NCBI GenBank assembly: GCA_020431825.1
Contig: JAGQHN010000022.1
Coordinates: forward strand, 1 to 56,065
DNA length: 56,065 bases
Reading direction: 5' to 3'
Origin: Trueperaceae bacterium
Lineage (GTDB): Bacteria; Deinococcota; Deinococci; Deinococcales; Trueperaceae
Below are positions 15,987 through 23,895 of the stretch, one piece after another. The position numbers were made by a program, and so were the translations under genes. Below the pieces are notes generated by a model, which was not told the origin of the DNA, ran no database searches, and saw nothing but the letters and a program-made list of their open reading frames with translations. Each line of letters begins with the position of its first letter. Positions within the stretch are counted from its first letter, which is position 1.

Positions 15987-17114
15987 TTAGCTCGGCATTA
16001 TTGTTTTTGGAAGAATGAAGTCCGGATTTTTTAAAAGGGGATGAATCTGGATGAAGTCCTGGACTATTTGCAGATGCTCCTGGGTAAGCTCGAGGTGTTT
16101 TAGTTCACGATTAGCTTTGCCAGAAAAACGTGTCCCTTCTTGAGAATCCTGTTCAAAGACGTTAAGCGCTATTTCGGCATTAACTCTCCCCAATTGACAA
16201 TGCTCAAAGAGGATAGGGAGCATCATGCCAGGTAGTGCAACCAGATCCTGATAACGCAACGCTACAAAAGGAATATGGCTTACGAGTTCAAGGTAGCGGT
16301 TCATCATTGAGAGCCAACTAAGGGTAAAGGATTCCAGCATGGACAAAGTTTTAGGTCTTGGGTTCATATATTTCAGATAAGTTAGGGCATTCTCTAACTG
16401 ATAATCACCCAAACGCTCTTGCAAAGGTTTTGGCTCGAGGCCACCGCGCTCGAGAAGTCGGGTTAAGCGAGCCATTGATTGCAGCCAGGCTTCTAAGTCC
16501 CGGTACAAAAAAATATTTGAGGCTGTGGGTGCTGCTCGGTGAATAATGTCAGCTATAGAAATAGCAAAGCCACGAAACTTAATTAACCAGGTGCCTGGAT
16601 GCCCGTGGAGAGGGCTTTTGCAGAGAAAACGCAAACAACTCTGAGCCAGTCTAATTTCTTCCTCATCAGTTAGCGGGGCATTTCTAAGACCAGTTAAATT
16701 GGCAAAAACATCTGGTTCAGAGAGCGTGAATACGTTTTCTAATTCATTAAAAGCCTTCCCCAATAAAGTTGAACCACTTCGCCCCAGGGAAAAAAGCATG
16801 ATGACTCTGGGTTCTGGCAGGTTTTGTGCTAGTTGATGAAAAATGTCCAGGGGCAAAGTATAAAGCTTTGTGGCATGTTCATACTGTGCCGCATATAAAA
16901 AGGGAAAGCTGTAAATATCAATCTCTGAAGGGGTTTCAACAAAAACGGCTAGCTGTGTCTTATGCTCGAGACAATAGAGACTGATATTGGGGTTGCTGAC
17001 TAAAGTTTTAGCTGCAACGGTCGCGATTTTTCTAACATCAAAATCACTCAGCCGGGCTGGCGCGGCAGAAGGACTACGATTTTTAGCGATAATATCGAAC
17101 TCGTGTGCCTCCAT
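15987..17114 (-). CDS. Sulfotransferase-like P-loop protein
   Basis: This 375-residue protein has a P-loop GRSGSTLL (111-118) preceded by VIMLFSL, the 5'-phosphosulfate loop of sulfotransferases. A second segment, NIFLYRDLEAWLQSMARL, sits where the 3'-phosphate site lies in the family. About 100 N-terminal residues before the P-loop are not recognised. The family transfers sulfate from PAPS to hydroxyls or amines of sugars or small molecules. It is the last gene of the leftward operon with the DeoR-type repressor, a sugar isomerase and an oxidoreductase. A sulfotransferase is unexpected in a catabolic operon. Family assignment is good; activity is inferred. Confidence 0.8.
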   Translation of the reverse strand: MEAHEFDIIAKNRSPSAAPARLSDFDVRKIATVAAKTLVSNPNISLYCLEHKTQLAVFVETPSEIDIYSFPFLYAAQYEHATKLYTLPLDIFHQLAQNLPEPRVIMLFSLGRSGSTLLGKAFNELENVFTLSEPDVFANLTGLRNAPLTDEEEIRLAQSCLRFLCKSPLHGHPGTWLIKFRGFAISIADIIHRAAPTASNIFLYRDLEAWLQSMARLTRLLERGGLEPKPLQERLGDYQLENALTYLKYMNPRPKTLSMLESFTLSWLSMMNRYLELVSHIPFVALRYQDLVALPGMMLPILFEHCQLGRVNAEIALNVFEQDSQEGTRFSGKANRELKHLELTQEHLQIVQDFIQIHPLLKNPDFILPKTIMPS

Positions 17115-17118
17115 AAAT

Positions 17119-18288
17119 TTATGTCATGACGGTGAAACTTGTCTTTAAGTCCTGTGCCTGCCCTGTCTCTGCCGAGCGGTACGCTGATTCAATAATGTCA
17201 ATAACATGCCGGGCGTGCTCGGCGGTAGCCAGACTGGGTTTATCGTCTAAAACCCAGTCAACCAGTTGCATGACATCTTCAAAGACGTGCGCTTCTTCTA
17301 CGTCTTCATGAGCGCCATTGACATGGGGTAAAGAAGCTGCGTAGCCCTTTTTCTCTGCTACTTCTCGTTTGGGGTAGTCGATGACTTTATCATTGAAACT
17401 GGCCCCATTTATGACGCCTTTGGTTCCAAAAATAAGAGGTCGCCCCATGTTTGGTAGGCTGCCAAAGGCTACCCCATAAACAAAGGCATAAAAGGCATGA
17501 CCAAAGTCCAGAACCATCATGGTTTGATCGTCCATGTCAGTAGGGAGAATCTGGCCCATAAATTCACGTTCTTTAAGGCGAACTCCGGAAAAAGCCGTGA
17601 CGCGTTTCGCCGGGCCAAGTACCGCTGTCATGGCATGAAGGCCGTAAACTGTCATGTCATAGAGGGGCCCACCGCCAGGTTTTCTGAAGTACCAGGCAGG
17701 GTTAATATTGCTTAAAGGGGTATCGCCCTGCCTGACGCTTTTTTCTTCTTCGTGGTAGCGCCCAAAGCTCGAGCCCGTAACTGCCCAGGTCAGCGTGCCT
17801 AAAGCACCCTCTTGTATAAGCTGGCGAATTGCTTGTAAGCGAGGATTAATCAGCTCACCCGGTGAGGCAACGAGCCTGACATTTTTCTCTTTAGCTAAGG
17901 CAATAAGTTCATCTGCCTCTGCGACCGTGGTGGTCATGGTCTTATTAAAATGCACGTGCTTACCGTGTTCTATAGCCAGTTTACCTTGCGCAAAATGCAG
18001 ACCTATGGGTGAGGCAATGCTCAGGGCGTCAAGGTTTGTCGCCTCAAGCATTTCTTCCATGCTGGCATAGGCAGCCGGAATATGGTATTTCTCGGCGGCT
18101 GCCTGTGCACGTTCAAAAACAGGGTCACAAAGAGCCGCAATTTGAACCCGGTCTGAAACATCCGCCATGGTTAAATGAGGCAGTAAGCCCCGCAAGGTAA
18201 TGCTACCTGTACCGACGATGCCAAGTTTTAAGGGCGCTTTCAACGTATTACCAGTCCATGAGTCATGACTTGAGCAGGTTCCAGGCAT
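17119..18288 (-). CDS. Gfo/Idh/MocA family oxidoreductase
   Basis: The protein is up to 389 residues long and has a Rossmann motif GIVGTGSIT. The hallmark EKP is replaced by NKT (HVHFNKTMTT); the active-site Lys is kept. The substrate domain contains PGGGPLYDMTVYGLHAMTAVLG. The ATG at 18288 overlaps the upstream gene by 26 bases and adds about 15 residues ahead of the fold. A TTG at 18243 is an alternative start nearer the Rossmann strand. It probably acts on the product of the neighbouring sugar isomerase; the exact reaction is unknown. Confidence 0.88.
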   Translation of the reverse strand: MPGTCSSHDSWTGNTLKAPLKLGIVGTGSITLRGLLPHLTMADVSDRVQIAALCDPVFERAQAAAEKYHIPAAYASMEEMLEATNLDALSIASPIGLHFAQGKLAIEHGKHVHFNKTMTTTVAEADELIALAKEKNVRLVASPGELINPRLQAIRQLIQEGALGTLTWAVTGSSFGRYHEEEKSVRQGDTPLSNINPAWYFRKPGGGPLYDMTVYGLHAMTAVLGPAKRVTAFSGVRLKEREFMGQILPTDMDDQTMMVLDFGHAFYAFVYGVAFGSLPNMGRPLIFGTKGVINGASFNDKVIDYPKREVAEKKGYAASLPHVNGAHEDVEEAHVFEDVMQLVDWVLDDKPSLATAEHARHVIDIIESAYRSAETGQAQDLKTSFTVMT

Positions 18289-19108
18289 CCTGAAGCATGG
18301 TCATGCTTTTAGGAACAGCGGTTTGGGGGGCTTCTTTACCTTCCATTTCAACCGAGAGATAACCTTTAAAGCCTGCGTCATTAAGGATGCGCAAAATGCG
18401 TGGGTAATCAAGGGGGATGGTAAAGACCTCACCACCACCCGGATAGGTCTTGGCGTGAGCCAGGTCAACCCATGGCGCGATTTTCTCCATTGCAGTATAC
18501 ATATCACCGTCAAAGTAGAAGTTGCCCATATCTAGAATGGCACGTAGCCAGGGAGAGTTGATCGTTTCTAAAATGCGCAGCATGCCGTCGGCAGTGGTGG
18601 TTAAACCCCAGTGGTTTTCTAAAAGTAGCATGACGCCTTGTTTCTGAGCATGCTCGAGACAGGCGCTTAAACCCTCAATAGCCCAGTTAAAGCCATCATC
18701 GTGAGTGAAACCCTCCCAGGGCGTGGTCCAGCCTCGAGTTTCTTTCAGATCTTCCCAACCACCCCGGCGCCAGGCACCGGCATTTATCCGAATAGAGGGT
18801 ATGCCTAAGTCATGCGCCAGATCAATGCAGTGTTTACTATGGTCAACATTCTGTTGTCTGGTTTCTTTATCATCCCAGACAAAATCCTGGCTGGTACCAA
18901 AGTTATACAGGCTTAGCCCATTTCTAAAGGCATGCCGTTTGAGGCTTTGTAAGTAGCTATTGTCTTCACTTTCTAATTGCTGGTGCAGGATTTCTACTCC
19001 CATAAAGCCCATTTCAGCTGCCTGATCAAAAATAGACTCGAGGCTTACTTTTTCTGGTGTGAAGTGCCAGAAGGAATAGCTCGAGACACCTAAACGCAAA
19101 TGTTTCAT
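18263..19108 (-). CDS. Sugar phosphate isomerase/epimerase (xylose isomerase-like TIM barrel)
   Basis: This 281-residue protein has the AP-endonuclease-2/xylose-isomerase-like barrel fold, with metal-binding features GVEILHQQ near residue 37, LLLENHWG near 161, ILDMGNF near 190 and LSVEMEG near 254. These are the Glu/Asp/His positions that bind the divalent metal in ketose epimerases. AAGGAG precedes the ATG. It lies 15 bases after the DeoR-type gene and overlaps the oxidoreductase, so the three are co-expressed. The substrate is probably a keto-sugar or keto-acid sugar. Confidence 0.9.
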   Translation of the reverse strand: MKHLRLGVSSYSFWHFTPEKVSLESIFDQAAEMGFMGVEILHQQLESEDNSYLQSLKRHAFRNGLSLYNFGTSQDFVWDDKETRQQNVDHSKHCIDLAHDLGIPSIRINAGAWRRGGWEDLKETRGWTTPWEGFTHDDGFNWAIEGLSACLEHAQKQGVMLLLENHWGLTTTADGMLRILETINSPWLRAILDMGNFYFDGDMYTAMEKIAPWVDLAHAKTYPGGGEVFTIPLDYPRILRILNDAGFKGYLSVEMEGKEAPQTAVPKSMTMLQDAWNLLKS

Positions 19109-19123
19109 TTTTAGCTCCTTAAT

Positions 19124-19909
19124 TTATATTTCGACATTTCTTTCGCTTTGTCCAAGACCGTGGACTCGGACACCCTGTTGACAGAACTGAGCAACCGTTC
19201 TTGGATTTGCCTTGGGATCGGTGATGAGATGGTTAAGCTCATGAATGGGTACAGCCACATGACTGGCTTCGGCCTCAAATTTACTGCTATCTGCCACAAT
19301 GAAAACGTCTCGAGCAATTTTGGCCATGCTGCGGTAGAGATAGGCATTGGCTTCATAGATAGACAGGGCACCAAATCTGGGGTCAAGGGCATTAACGCCA
19401 ATAAAGACTTTATCTACCACATGGGTTGATAGATTCTCGTGGGCAGTAGGGCCAATGCTTTCCATGTTGGCGTAGTCCAGATTGCCGCCGAGCAAACTTA
19501 GTCTCAGGTTTGGAAAATTAGCAGCTTCCTGAACAACAATTAAATTGTTTGTAACAATAAAGACTTTTTTACTTTGCTGAGCAAGGGCTCTGGCAATATA
19601 GAGGGTGGTTGTACCTGCGCCCAGCAAGACTGCCTCACCACTATTTATAAAGCTGGCGGCGATGTCGGCAATATAGGTTTTCTGTTTAATGTTGATCTGA
19701 GCGCGACGTTCAAAGGAAAGTTCAAAGTGATTTTTGCGGCTGAGTTTGGCACCACCGTGAAAACGCTCAATATGACCACTTTCCTCGAGGCTTTGCAGGT
19801 CGCGCCGTATGGTAGCAGGGGAGACGTGTGTTTTGGCCAAAAGCGTTTCAATATCGACCAGTGCCTGATCTCTAAGCATATCCAGAATCTTTTTTTGCCT
19901 TGCATTCAT
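19124..19909 (-). CDS. DeoR/GlpR family transcriptional repressor
   Basis: This 261-residue regulator has an N-terminal DeoR winged helix (residues 1-57, SPATIRRDLQSLEESGHIER). Its C-terminal sugar-phosphate-sensing DeoRC domain contains LLGAGTTTLYIARAL and VDKVFIGVNALDP. Such repressors let go of DNA when a sugar phosphate binds. Its own promoter lies inside an operator at 19921-19971 that is nearly identical to the operator at 5721-5771 in front of the sugar-transport operon. It therefore most likely represses itself, the divergent galactokinase-family gene and the transporter operons. The ATG at 19909 is about 25 bases from the predicted start of transcription. Confidence 0.93.
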   Translation of the reverse strand: MNARQKKILDMLRDQALVDIETLLAKTHVSPATIRRDLQSLEESGHIERFHGGAKLSRKNHFELSFERRAQINIKQKTYIADIAASFINSGEAVLLGAGTTTLYIARALAQQSKKVFIVTNNLIVVQEAANFPNLRLSLLGGNLDYANMESIGPTAHENLSTHVVDKVFIGVNALDPRFGALSIYEANAYLYRSMAKIARDVFIVADSSKFEAEASHVAVPIHELNHLITDPKANPRTVAQFCQQGVRVHGLGQSERNVEI

Positions 19910-19920
19910 CGGCAGGTTCC

Positions 19921-19971
19921 CTTGAGCGTTTCTGAGCGTAACTATATAATGCGCTCAGAAATGATTCAAGC
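19921..19971. promoter_or_regulatory. Overlapping divergent promoters with DeoR-type operator
   Basis: Leftward: -35 TTGAAT (19964-19969) and -10 TATAGT (19941-19946), 17 bases apart. Rightward: -35 TTGAGC (19922-19927) and -10 TATAAT (19945-19950), also 17 apart. The two -10 boxes overlap. The operator TGAGCG (19933-19938) / CGCTCA (19952-19957), with another TGAGCG at 19923-19928, surrounds both. One bound repressor would block both the deoR-type operon and the galactokinase-family gene. The layout matches 5721-5771 almost base for base. Confidence 0.82.
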
Positions 19972-20010
19972 AGACCATTGTAAATCCTCTGTACCGTTAG
20001 GTGTTTCGCT

Positions 20011-21354
20011 ATGAGCGCAGCCGATAAGCACTTTGTTTTCCTAAACACCATCTATTCGCAGCAGGTAGCTGGACAGCGAGAGCGTTATCAACAGGCGCTG
20101 CAACTTTTTAGAAGCCTTTATGGGGAAGGAGAGGTGCATATCTTTCGGGCACCAGGTCGGGTAAACCTGATTGGTGAACACACCGATTACAATCATGGTT
20201 TTGTCATGCCAGTGGCACTGGATAGAGATACTGTGGTTCTGGCGAGGGCCAGGGCTGATAGCCAGCTTCATTTAAGTAATGTTGAAGCAGAGTTTGAGAT
20301 CTGTCAGTTTGAGATAACAGAAAACATTCCGCTGGCGCCAAATAACCACTGGTCAAATTATGCAAGAGGAGTAGCGCAACATTTAAAGCATAGGCTTTCT
20401 CGCCCTATAAAGGGTGCTGATTTGCTGGTTGTCGCTGAGGCTCCCTGGGGAGTGCCGAGAGGCGCGGGCTTAAGCTCATCCTCTTCGCTGACCATTGCCA
20501 TTATGCTTGCCTTAACCGAACTGAACGGCTGGACTGGGTCTACCGCAGAGCAGGTTCAGCTTGCCTCCGATGCCGAGTGGTATGTGGGTACCAGAGGCGG
20601 CATTATGGATCACTATATTTCGCTCGAGGGTCAAAAAAACCATGCCCTGTTTCTCGATTGTCGCCCTGTAGCGGGAAGCTATCAGAGTCAACCCATTCCT
20701 CTGTCAGAAGGCTATGACTTGCTTATTATCAACAGTGGCGTAAAACATCAGAATGTTGGGGGAGGCTATAATTGGCGGGTAGCGGCTTGCCGTGCGGGAG
20801 TTGGGCTATTAAAGGCCCAATTTCCTGAGATCACCCATCTGCGGGATGTTCAGTCGGTACCCTGGGAGGTGCTCGAGCCACATCTTCCCGAGAAACAACT
20901 GGTGTCAGAACTTACGGCTCAGGGTACTGATCTTGATGATATTCCAACGCTTGTTCCCGAAGCCGTTCTGGAAGTTCGCGCTAAGTGCCGTCATGTTCAC
21001 TCGGAAAATGAACGAGTACAGGGTGCGATTGAGGCAATGTATCAGGGAAACGTGACCCGCCTAGGTCAGTTGTTAAGTGCTGCTCATCTGAGTGCCCGCG
21101 ATGACTACGACATAAGCTGTGCGGAACTCGAGCTTTTGCAGAGCTTTTTGCAAAAACAAGAAGCTGTTCTTGGGTCGCGCTTAACGGGTGCAGGCTGGGG
21201 TGGCTGCATGGTTGCCTTAAGCAAACGAGAATCAAGTCAGGAGCTGGCTCGAGCCGTTCAGGCTTACTACCATGAGGCTACGGGTATTGTGGCAGAAACA
21301 TTCGTTTGTCAGGCAAGTCAGGGTGCTGGGCTGCTTACCACGCTTACGGTTTAA
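20011..21354 (+). CDS. galK: Galactokinase family (GHMP) sugar kinase
   Basis: This 447-residue GHMP kinase has the galactokinase signature GRVNLIGEHTDY (49-60), the ATP loop GAGLSSSSS (151-159), the catalytic Asp at 200 in GIMDHY and the third motif TGAGWGGCM. It phosphorylates the anomeric hydroxyl of a galactose-type sugar. Usual galactokinases have GGF and MDQ where this has AGW and MDH. The regulatory context (DeoR operator, amino-sugar-type importer) leaves N-acetylgalactosamine or another amino sugar as possible substrates. It is transcribed from the bidirectional promoter at 19921-19971, with AGGTG before the ATG. Confidence 0.88.
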   Translation: MSAADKHFVFLNTIYSQQVAGQRERYQQALQLFRSLYGEGEVHIFRAPGRVNLIGEHTDYNHGFVMPVALDRDTVVLARARADSQLHLSNVEAEFEICQFEITENIPLAPNNHWSNYARGVAQHLKHRLSRPIKGADLLVVAEAPWGVPRGAGLSSSSSLTIAIMLALTELNGWTGSTAEQVQLASDAEWYVGTRGGIMDHYISLEGQKNHALFLDCRPVAGSYQSQPIPLSEGYDLLIINSGVKHQNVGGGYNWRVAACRAGVGLLKAQFPEITHLRDVQSVPWEVLEPHLPEKQLVSELTAQGTDLDDIPTLVPEAVLEVRAKCRHVHSENERVQGAIEAMYQGNVTRLGQLLSAAHLSARDDYDISCAELELLQSFLQKQEAVLGSRLTGAGWGGCMVALSKRESSQELARAVQAYYHEATGIVAETFVCQASQGAGLLTTLTV

Positions 21355-21497
21355 GCTTTTGGTGGTGGTATCACTCCAATTGCTGCCACAGAAATTTTCT
21401 CTGGCTTTTTGCTACCGTCTTCTTTTGCACCCTGATTAGACACCATCCCTGGCACTTGTGCCACTACCAGGCTTTTAAACAAAATCAGGGGTTTTAA

Positions 21498-21542
21498 CAC
21501 AGTTTGCCTATTCCTTCCATCAGCACATTAGGATAAACTGTG
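21498..21542 (+). promoter_or_regulatory. Inverted repeat over the potB-like start codon
   Basis: CACAGTTT (21498-21505) and AAACTGTG (21535-21542) are exact inverted repeats 29 bases apart. The right arm contains the GTG start (21540), and the loop side holds the ribosome site AGGA. If folded in RNA it would hide the start; as DNA it could be an operator. The rest of the gap 21355-21539 shows nothing clear. Confidence 0.4.
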
Positions 21543-22397
21543 CGAATGAATCGTAAGGACTACAAAGGCTTCTGGCTGGGCTTTCCAGGAATGTTCTGGC
21601 TTTTAGTGTTTTTTACGTTGCCGCTTCTCTTTGTTCTGTTTGCCAGTTTTATGACCAAAGGCACAGGAGCGACGGCAACTTTACCCTTTACGCTCGAGCA
21701 CTACACGCGCACCCTGACGGTCTTTGGTCCAATTGTTTGGCGCTCTGTGGTTGTTGCTCTACTCACCACTTTAGCCTGCCTCATTTTGGGTTATCCGCTG
21801 GCTTTTTTTATCAGTACGCGTAAAAGTCCCAGGATGCGCTTACTCATGCTGTTCCTGATACTTTTACCCTTCTGGACAAATTTTCTGGTCAGGACGTATG
21901 CCCTAAAGTCCATTCTTGGTCCAGAAGGCATTTTAAACACCCTACTCCTAAAATTGTCTTTGATTACCGAACCCCTAGCCCTCCTTTTTACCCAGTTTTC
22001 AGTCATTCTTGGGCTGGTCTATGGCTTTTTACCTTTTATGGTCTTACCCATTTACGCTGCGGTTGAGCGGCTTGATTTTCGTTTTGTTGAGGCTGCCAAT
22101 GATCTGGGTGCAAATGACTGGGACAGCTTCTGGCGCGTCATATTTCCCTTAACCTTGCCAGGTGTCGTTGCGGGGTCGATGCTGGTGTTTATTCCTTCGA
22201 TTGGTTCCTTTGTGACCCCCGATTTGCTCGGCGGAACCAAAGGACTTCTGATTGGCAATTTGGTGGCGCGCCAGTTTGGTGGTCGCGGTAACATTCCTCT
22301 AGGTTCTGCCATAAGCATGGTGATGATAGTGTTAGTTCTGATTGGCGTGGTTATTTATTTGCGCTTTGGTCAAGAGGAGGCGTCAGGTCGTGGCTAG
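21540..22397 (+). CDS. ABC transporter permease, PotB/spermidine-putrescine type
   Basis: This 285-residue inner-membrane permease has six helices and the docking loop EAANDLGANDWDSFWRVIFP (about residues 181-200). It closely matches the polyamine/iron/opine class (PotB). The GTG at 21540 has AGGA seven bases upstream; an ATG at 21546 is the alternative. It forms a pair with the next gene. No matching ATPase or binding protein is coded in this window, so the pair either borrows components or has been separated from them. Confidence 0.9.
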   Translation: MRMNRKDYKGFWLGFPGMFWLLVFFTLPLLFVLFASFMTKGTGATATLPFTLEHYTRTLTVFGPIVWRSVVVALLTTLACLILGYPLAFFISTRKSPRMRLLMLFLILLPFWTNFLVRTYALKSILGPEGILNTLLLKLSLITEPLALLFTQFSVILGLVYGFLPFMVLPIYAAVERLDFRFVEAANDLGANDWDSFWRVIFPLTLPGVVAGSMLVFIPSIGSFVTPDLLGGTKGLLIGNLVARQFGGRGNIPLGSAISMVMIVLVLIGVVIYLRFGQEEASGRG

Positions 22398-23292
22398 TCG
22401 TTCTCAGGCAGGTATGGAGATAAATCAGGGCAAGCTAGCCAGGGACATGCTTATTCGTCGGCTGGGCAATTTTGGACTGCTGCTATCTCCCATTGTGAGT
22501 TACTTTTTCCTTTGGGCACCTATTGTTGTCCTGATCGTTTTTTCTTTTAACGATGCAGCTTCCGTTTCGGTCTGGCGCGGTTTCACGTTTAAGTGGTATC
22601 AGCAGATTTTTGCAGCTGGGTCAGGAGATGCCAGTTTTGTTACGGAAAAGTTGCTCGAGGCTCTTGGCAATTCCTTGTTTGTCTCTCTAACAGCGTCGCT
22701 TTTAGCAACGACCATTGGTACCATGCTGGCAATTGCGATTCACCGTGGTAACTTTCCGGGGCGCCGGATTATTGATGGTTTACTCTATGTGCCTGTGGTC
22801 ATTCCTGAAATTACTCAGGGCGTTTCGCTGGCGATCTTTTTTCGGATTATCTTCGAGTATGTACAAACGATGACCGGGCAGAGGCTAACCCCCGGTTTTG
22901 CGACCATCATCATTGCCCATGTTGCCTTTAATATTTCTTATGTCGTCATTGTGGTTCGTGCTCGCCTTGCAACGATGAACACTAACTATGAGGAAGCTGC
23001 CAGAGACCTGGGTGCCAATAACTTTCAAACCTTCTGGCGCATTACATTTCCACTGCTCCTGCCCGGTATTCTCGCGGGTGGTCTTTTAGCGCTGACCCTT
23101 TCCCTTGATGATTTTGTGGTGACCTTTTTTACCAAAGGCGTTGGTGATGATACTCTGCCCATCTTTGTCTATGGCATGCTCAAGCAGCGTGTTTCGCCGG
23201 AAATCAATGCGATATCTACGCTGATGATTTTGGCCTCTACAGTGCTTATTGGCTTCTCCCTGATTTTGCAACAACGTGGTACCAATGACTAG
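22390..23292 (+). CDS. ABC transporter permease, PotC/spermidine-putrescine type
   Basis: This is the second permease of the pair, about 300 residues, six helices, with docking loop EAARDLGANNFQTFWRITFP. SLDDFVVTFFTKG near the C-terminus is characteristic of PotC. The GTG at 22390 overlaps the upstream stop, and GAGGAGG sits at good spacing. The earlier in-frame ATG at 22342 would overlap the upstream gene by 56 bases. No terminator is evident downstream. Confidence 0.9.
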   Translation: MASRSQAGMEINQGKLARDMLIRRLGNFGLLLSPIVSYFFLWAPIVVLIVFSFNDAASVSVWRGFTFKWYQQIFAAGSGDASFVTEKLLEALGNSLFVSLTASLLATTIGTMLAIAIHRGNFPGRRIIDGLLYVPVVIPEITQGVSLAIFFRIIFEYVQTMTGQRLTPGFATIIIAHVAFNISYVVIVVRARLATMNTNYEEAARDLGANNFQTFWRITFPLLLPGILAGGLLALTLSLDDFVVTFFTKGVGDDTLPIFVYGMLKQRVSPEINAISTLMILASTVLIGFSLILQQRGTND

Positions 23293-23438
23293 TGTAAAAG
23301 AATAACTAAGGTAAAAGAGGCTGGCACAAAACCGAGTGAGGCTGCGAAAAAAGTCGAAGGGAATTGCGAACTTACTTAGCAAAGGGTGGCATGGTGTCCC
23401 GGCAAGTTGCCAGGATGATTCTGCCACTCAAAAAAGAA

Positions 23439-23462
23439 CTCAGATTATGAAAGAAATCTGAG
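23439..23462 (-). terminator. Rho-independent terminator of the ribbon-helix-helix gene
   Basis: CTCAGATT (23439-23446) pairs with AATCTGAG (23455-23462). Read leftwards the stem is followed by TTCTTTTTT. It lies downstream of the small gene ending at 23547. Between 23293 and 23438 no gene or clear signal was seen. Confidence 0.65.
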
Positions 23463-23546
23463 AAGTGGAAAACTTATTATGCTAAAAGAAGGGTTTTTGC
23501 TAAACTGAGCTTAGCGAGCAAAAGAGTTCAGCCTCGGCTTAACAGC

Positions 23547-23771
23547 CTAGCTTTCCTCTTGCGATTCGCTCTCGAGCGCATCCAGAATCTCTGGAGGTAG
23601 TTCACCCTTTTCAACGGCTTGATTGAGCATTTCGATGCCTAGCCTGACAACTTCCGATTTGGAGATAAGCCTTTCGGGGTTTGACAGCTGATAGGCAGTT
23701 TTTGTAAGTAGAGCATCTTGTTTCTCTGTGATAACCACTTGCAAACGTTTGCTCTTTTCGCGTTTGGGCAC
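23547..23771 (-). CDS. Ribbon-helix-helix (CopG-like) small protein
   Basis: This 74-residue protein begins with a basic strand KREKSKRLQVVITEKQDALL. A helix-turn-helix-like segment SKSEVVRLGIEMLNQAVEKG follows, typical of ribbon-helix-helix DNA-binding proteins, with an acidic tail. The start is the GTG at 23771, supported by AAGGAGG seven bases upstream; the ATG at 23801 lacks such a site. No toxin gene adjoins it, so it may be a stand-alone regulator rather than an antitoxin. It is divergent from murA with a shared promoter region of about 125 bases. Confidence 0.78.
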   Translation of the reverse strand: MPKREKSKRLQVVITEKQDALLTKTAYQLSNPERLISKSEVVRLGIEMLNQAVEKGELPPEILDALESESQEES

Positions 23772-23799
23772 GTGCTCGCCTCCTTGTATGTAATGTACC

Positions 23800-23876
23800 A
23801 TTATAGGGATTTGCTTGACAATGTTTATAAAGCTCGATACACTACCGATGTGTCAGTTGTGTAATTAGTGTATAAT
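23800..23876. promoter_or_regulatory. Divergent promoters of the ribbon-helix-helix gene and murA
   Basis: Rightward: TTGACA (23815-23820) with TACACT (23838-23843) at 17 bases, and a second -10 box TATAAT (23871-23876) closer to murA. Leftward: -10 box TATAAT (23800-23805 on the reverse strand). The repeated GTGTA/TGTA words in this stretch could be sites for the ribbon-helix-helix protein; this is conjecture. Confidence 0.55.
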
Positions 23877-23895
23877 GCTAATTGAGGTTGGGTCG

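Noticed and set aside
23293-23438. Structured RNA gene or riboswitch
   Set aside because: Some GC-rich paired-looking words, but no recognised riboswitch core, SRP, RNase P or tmRNA motif.
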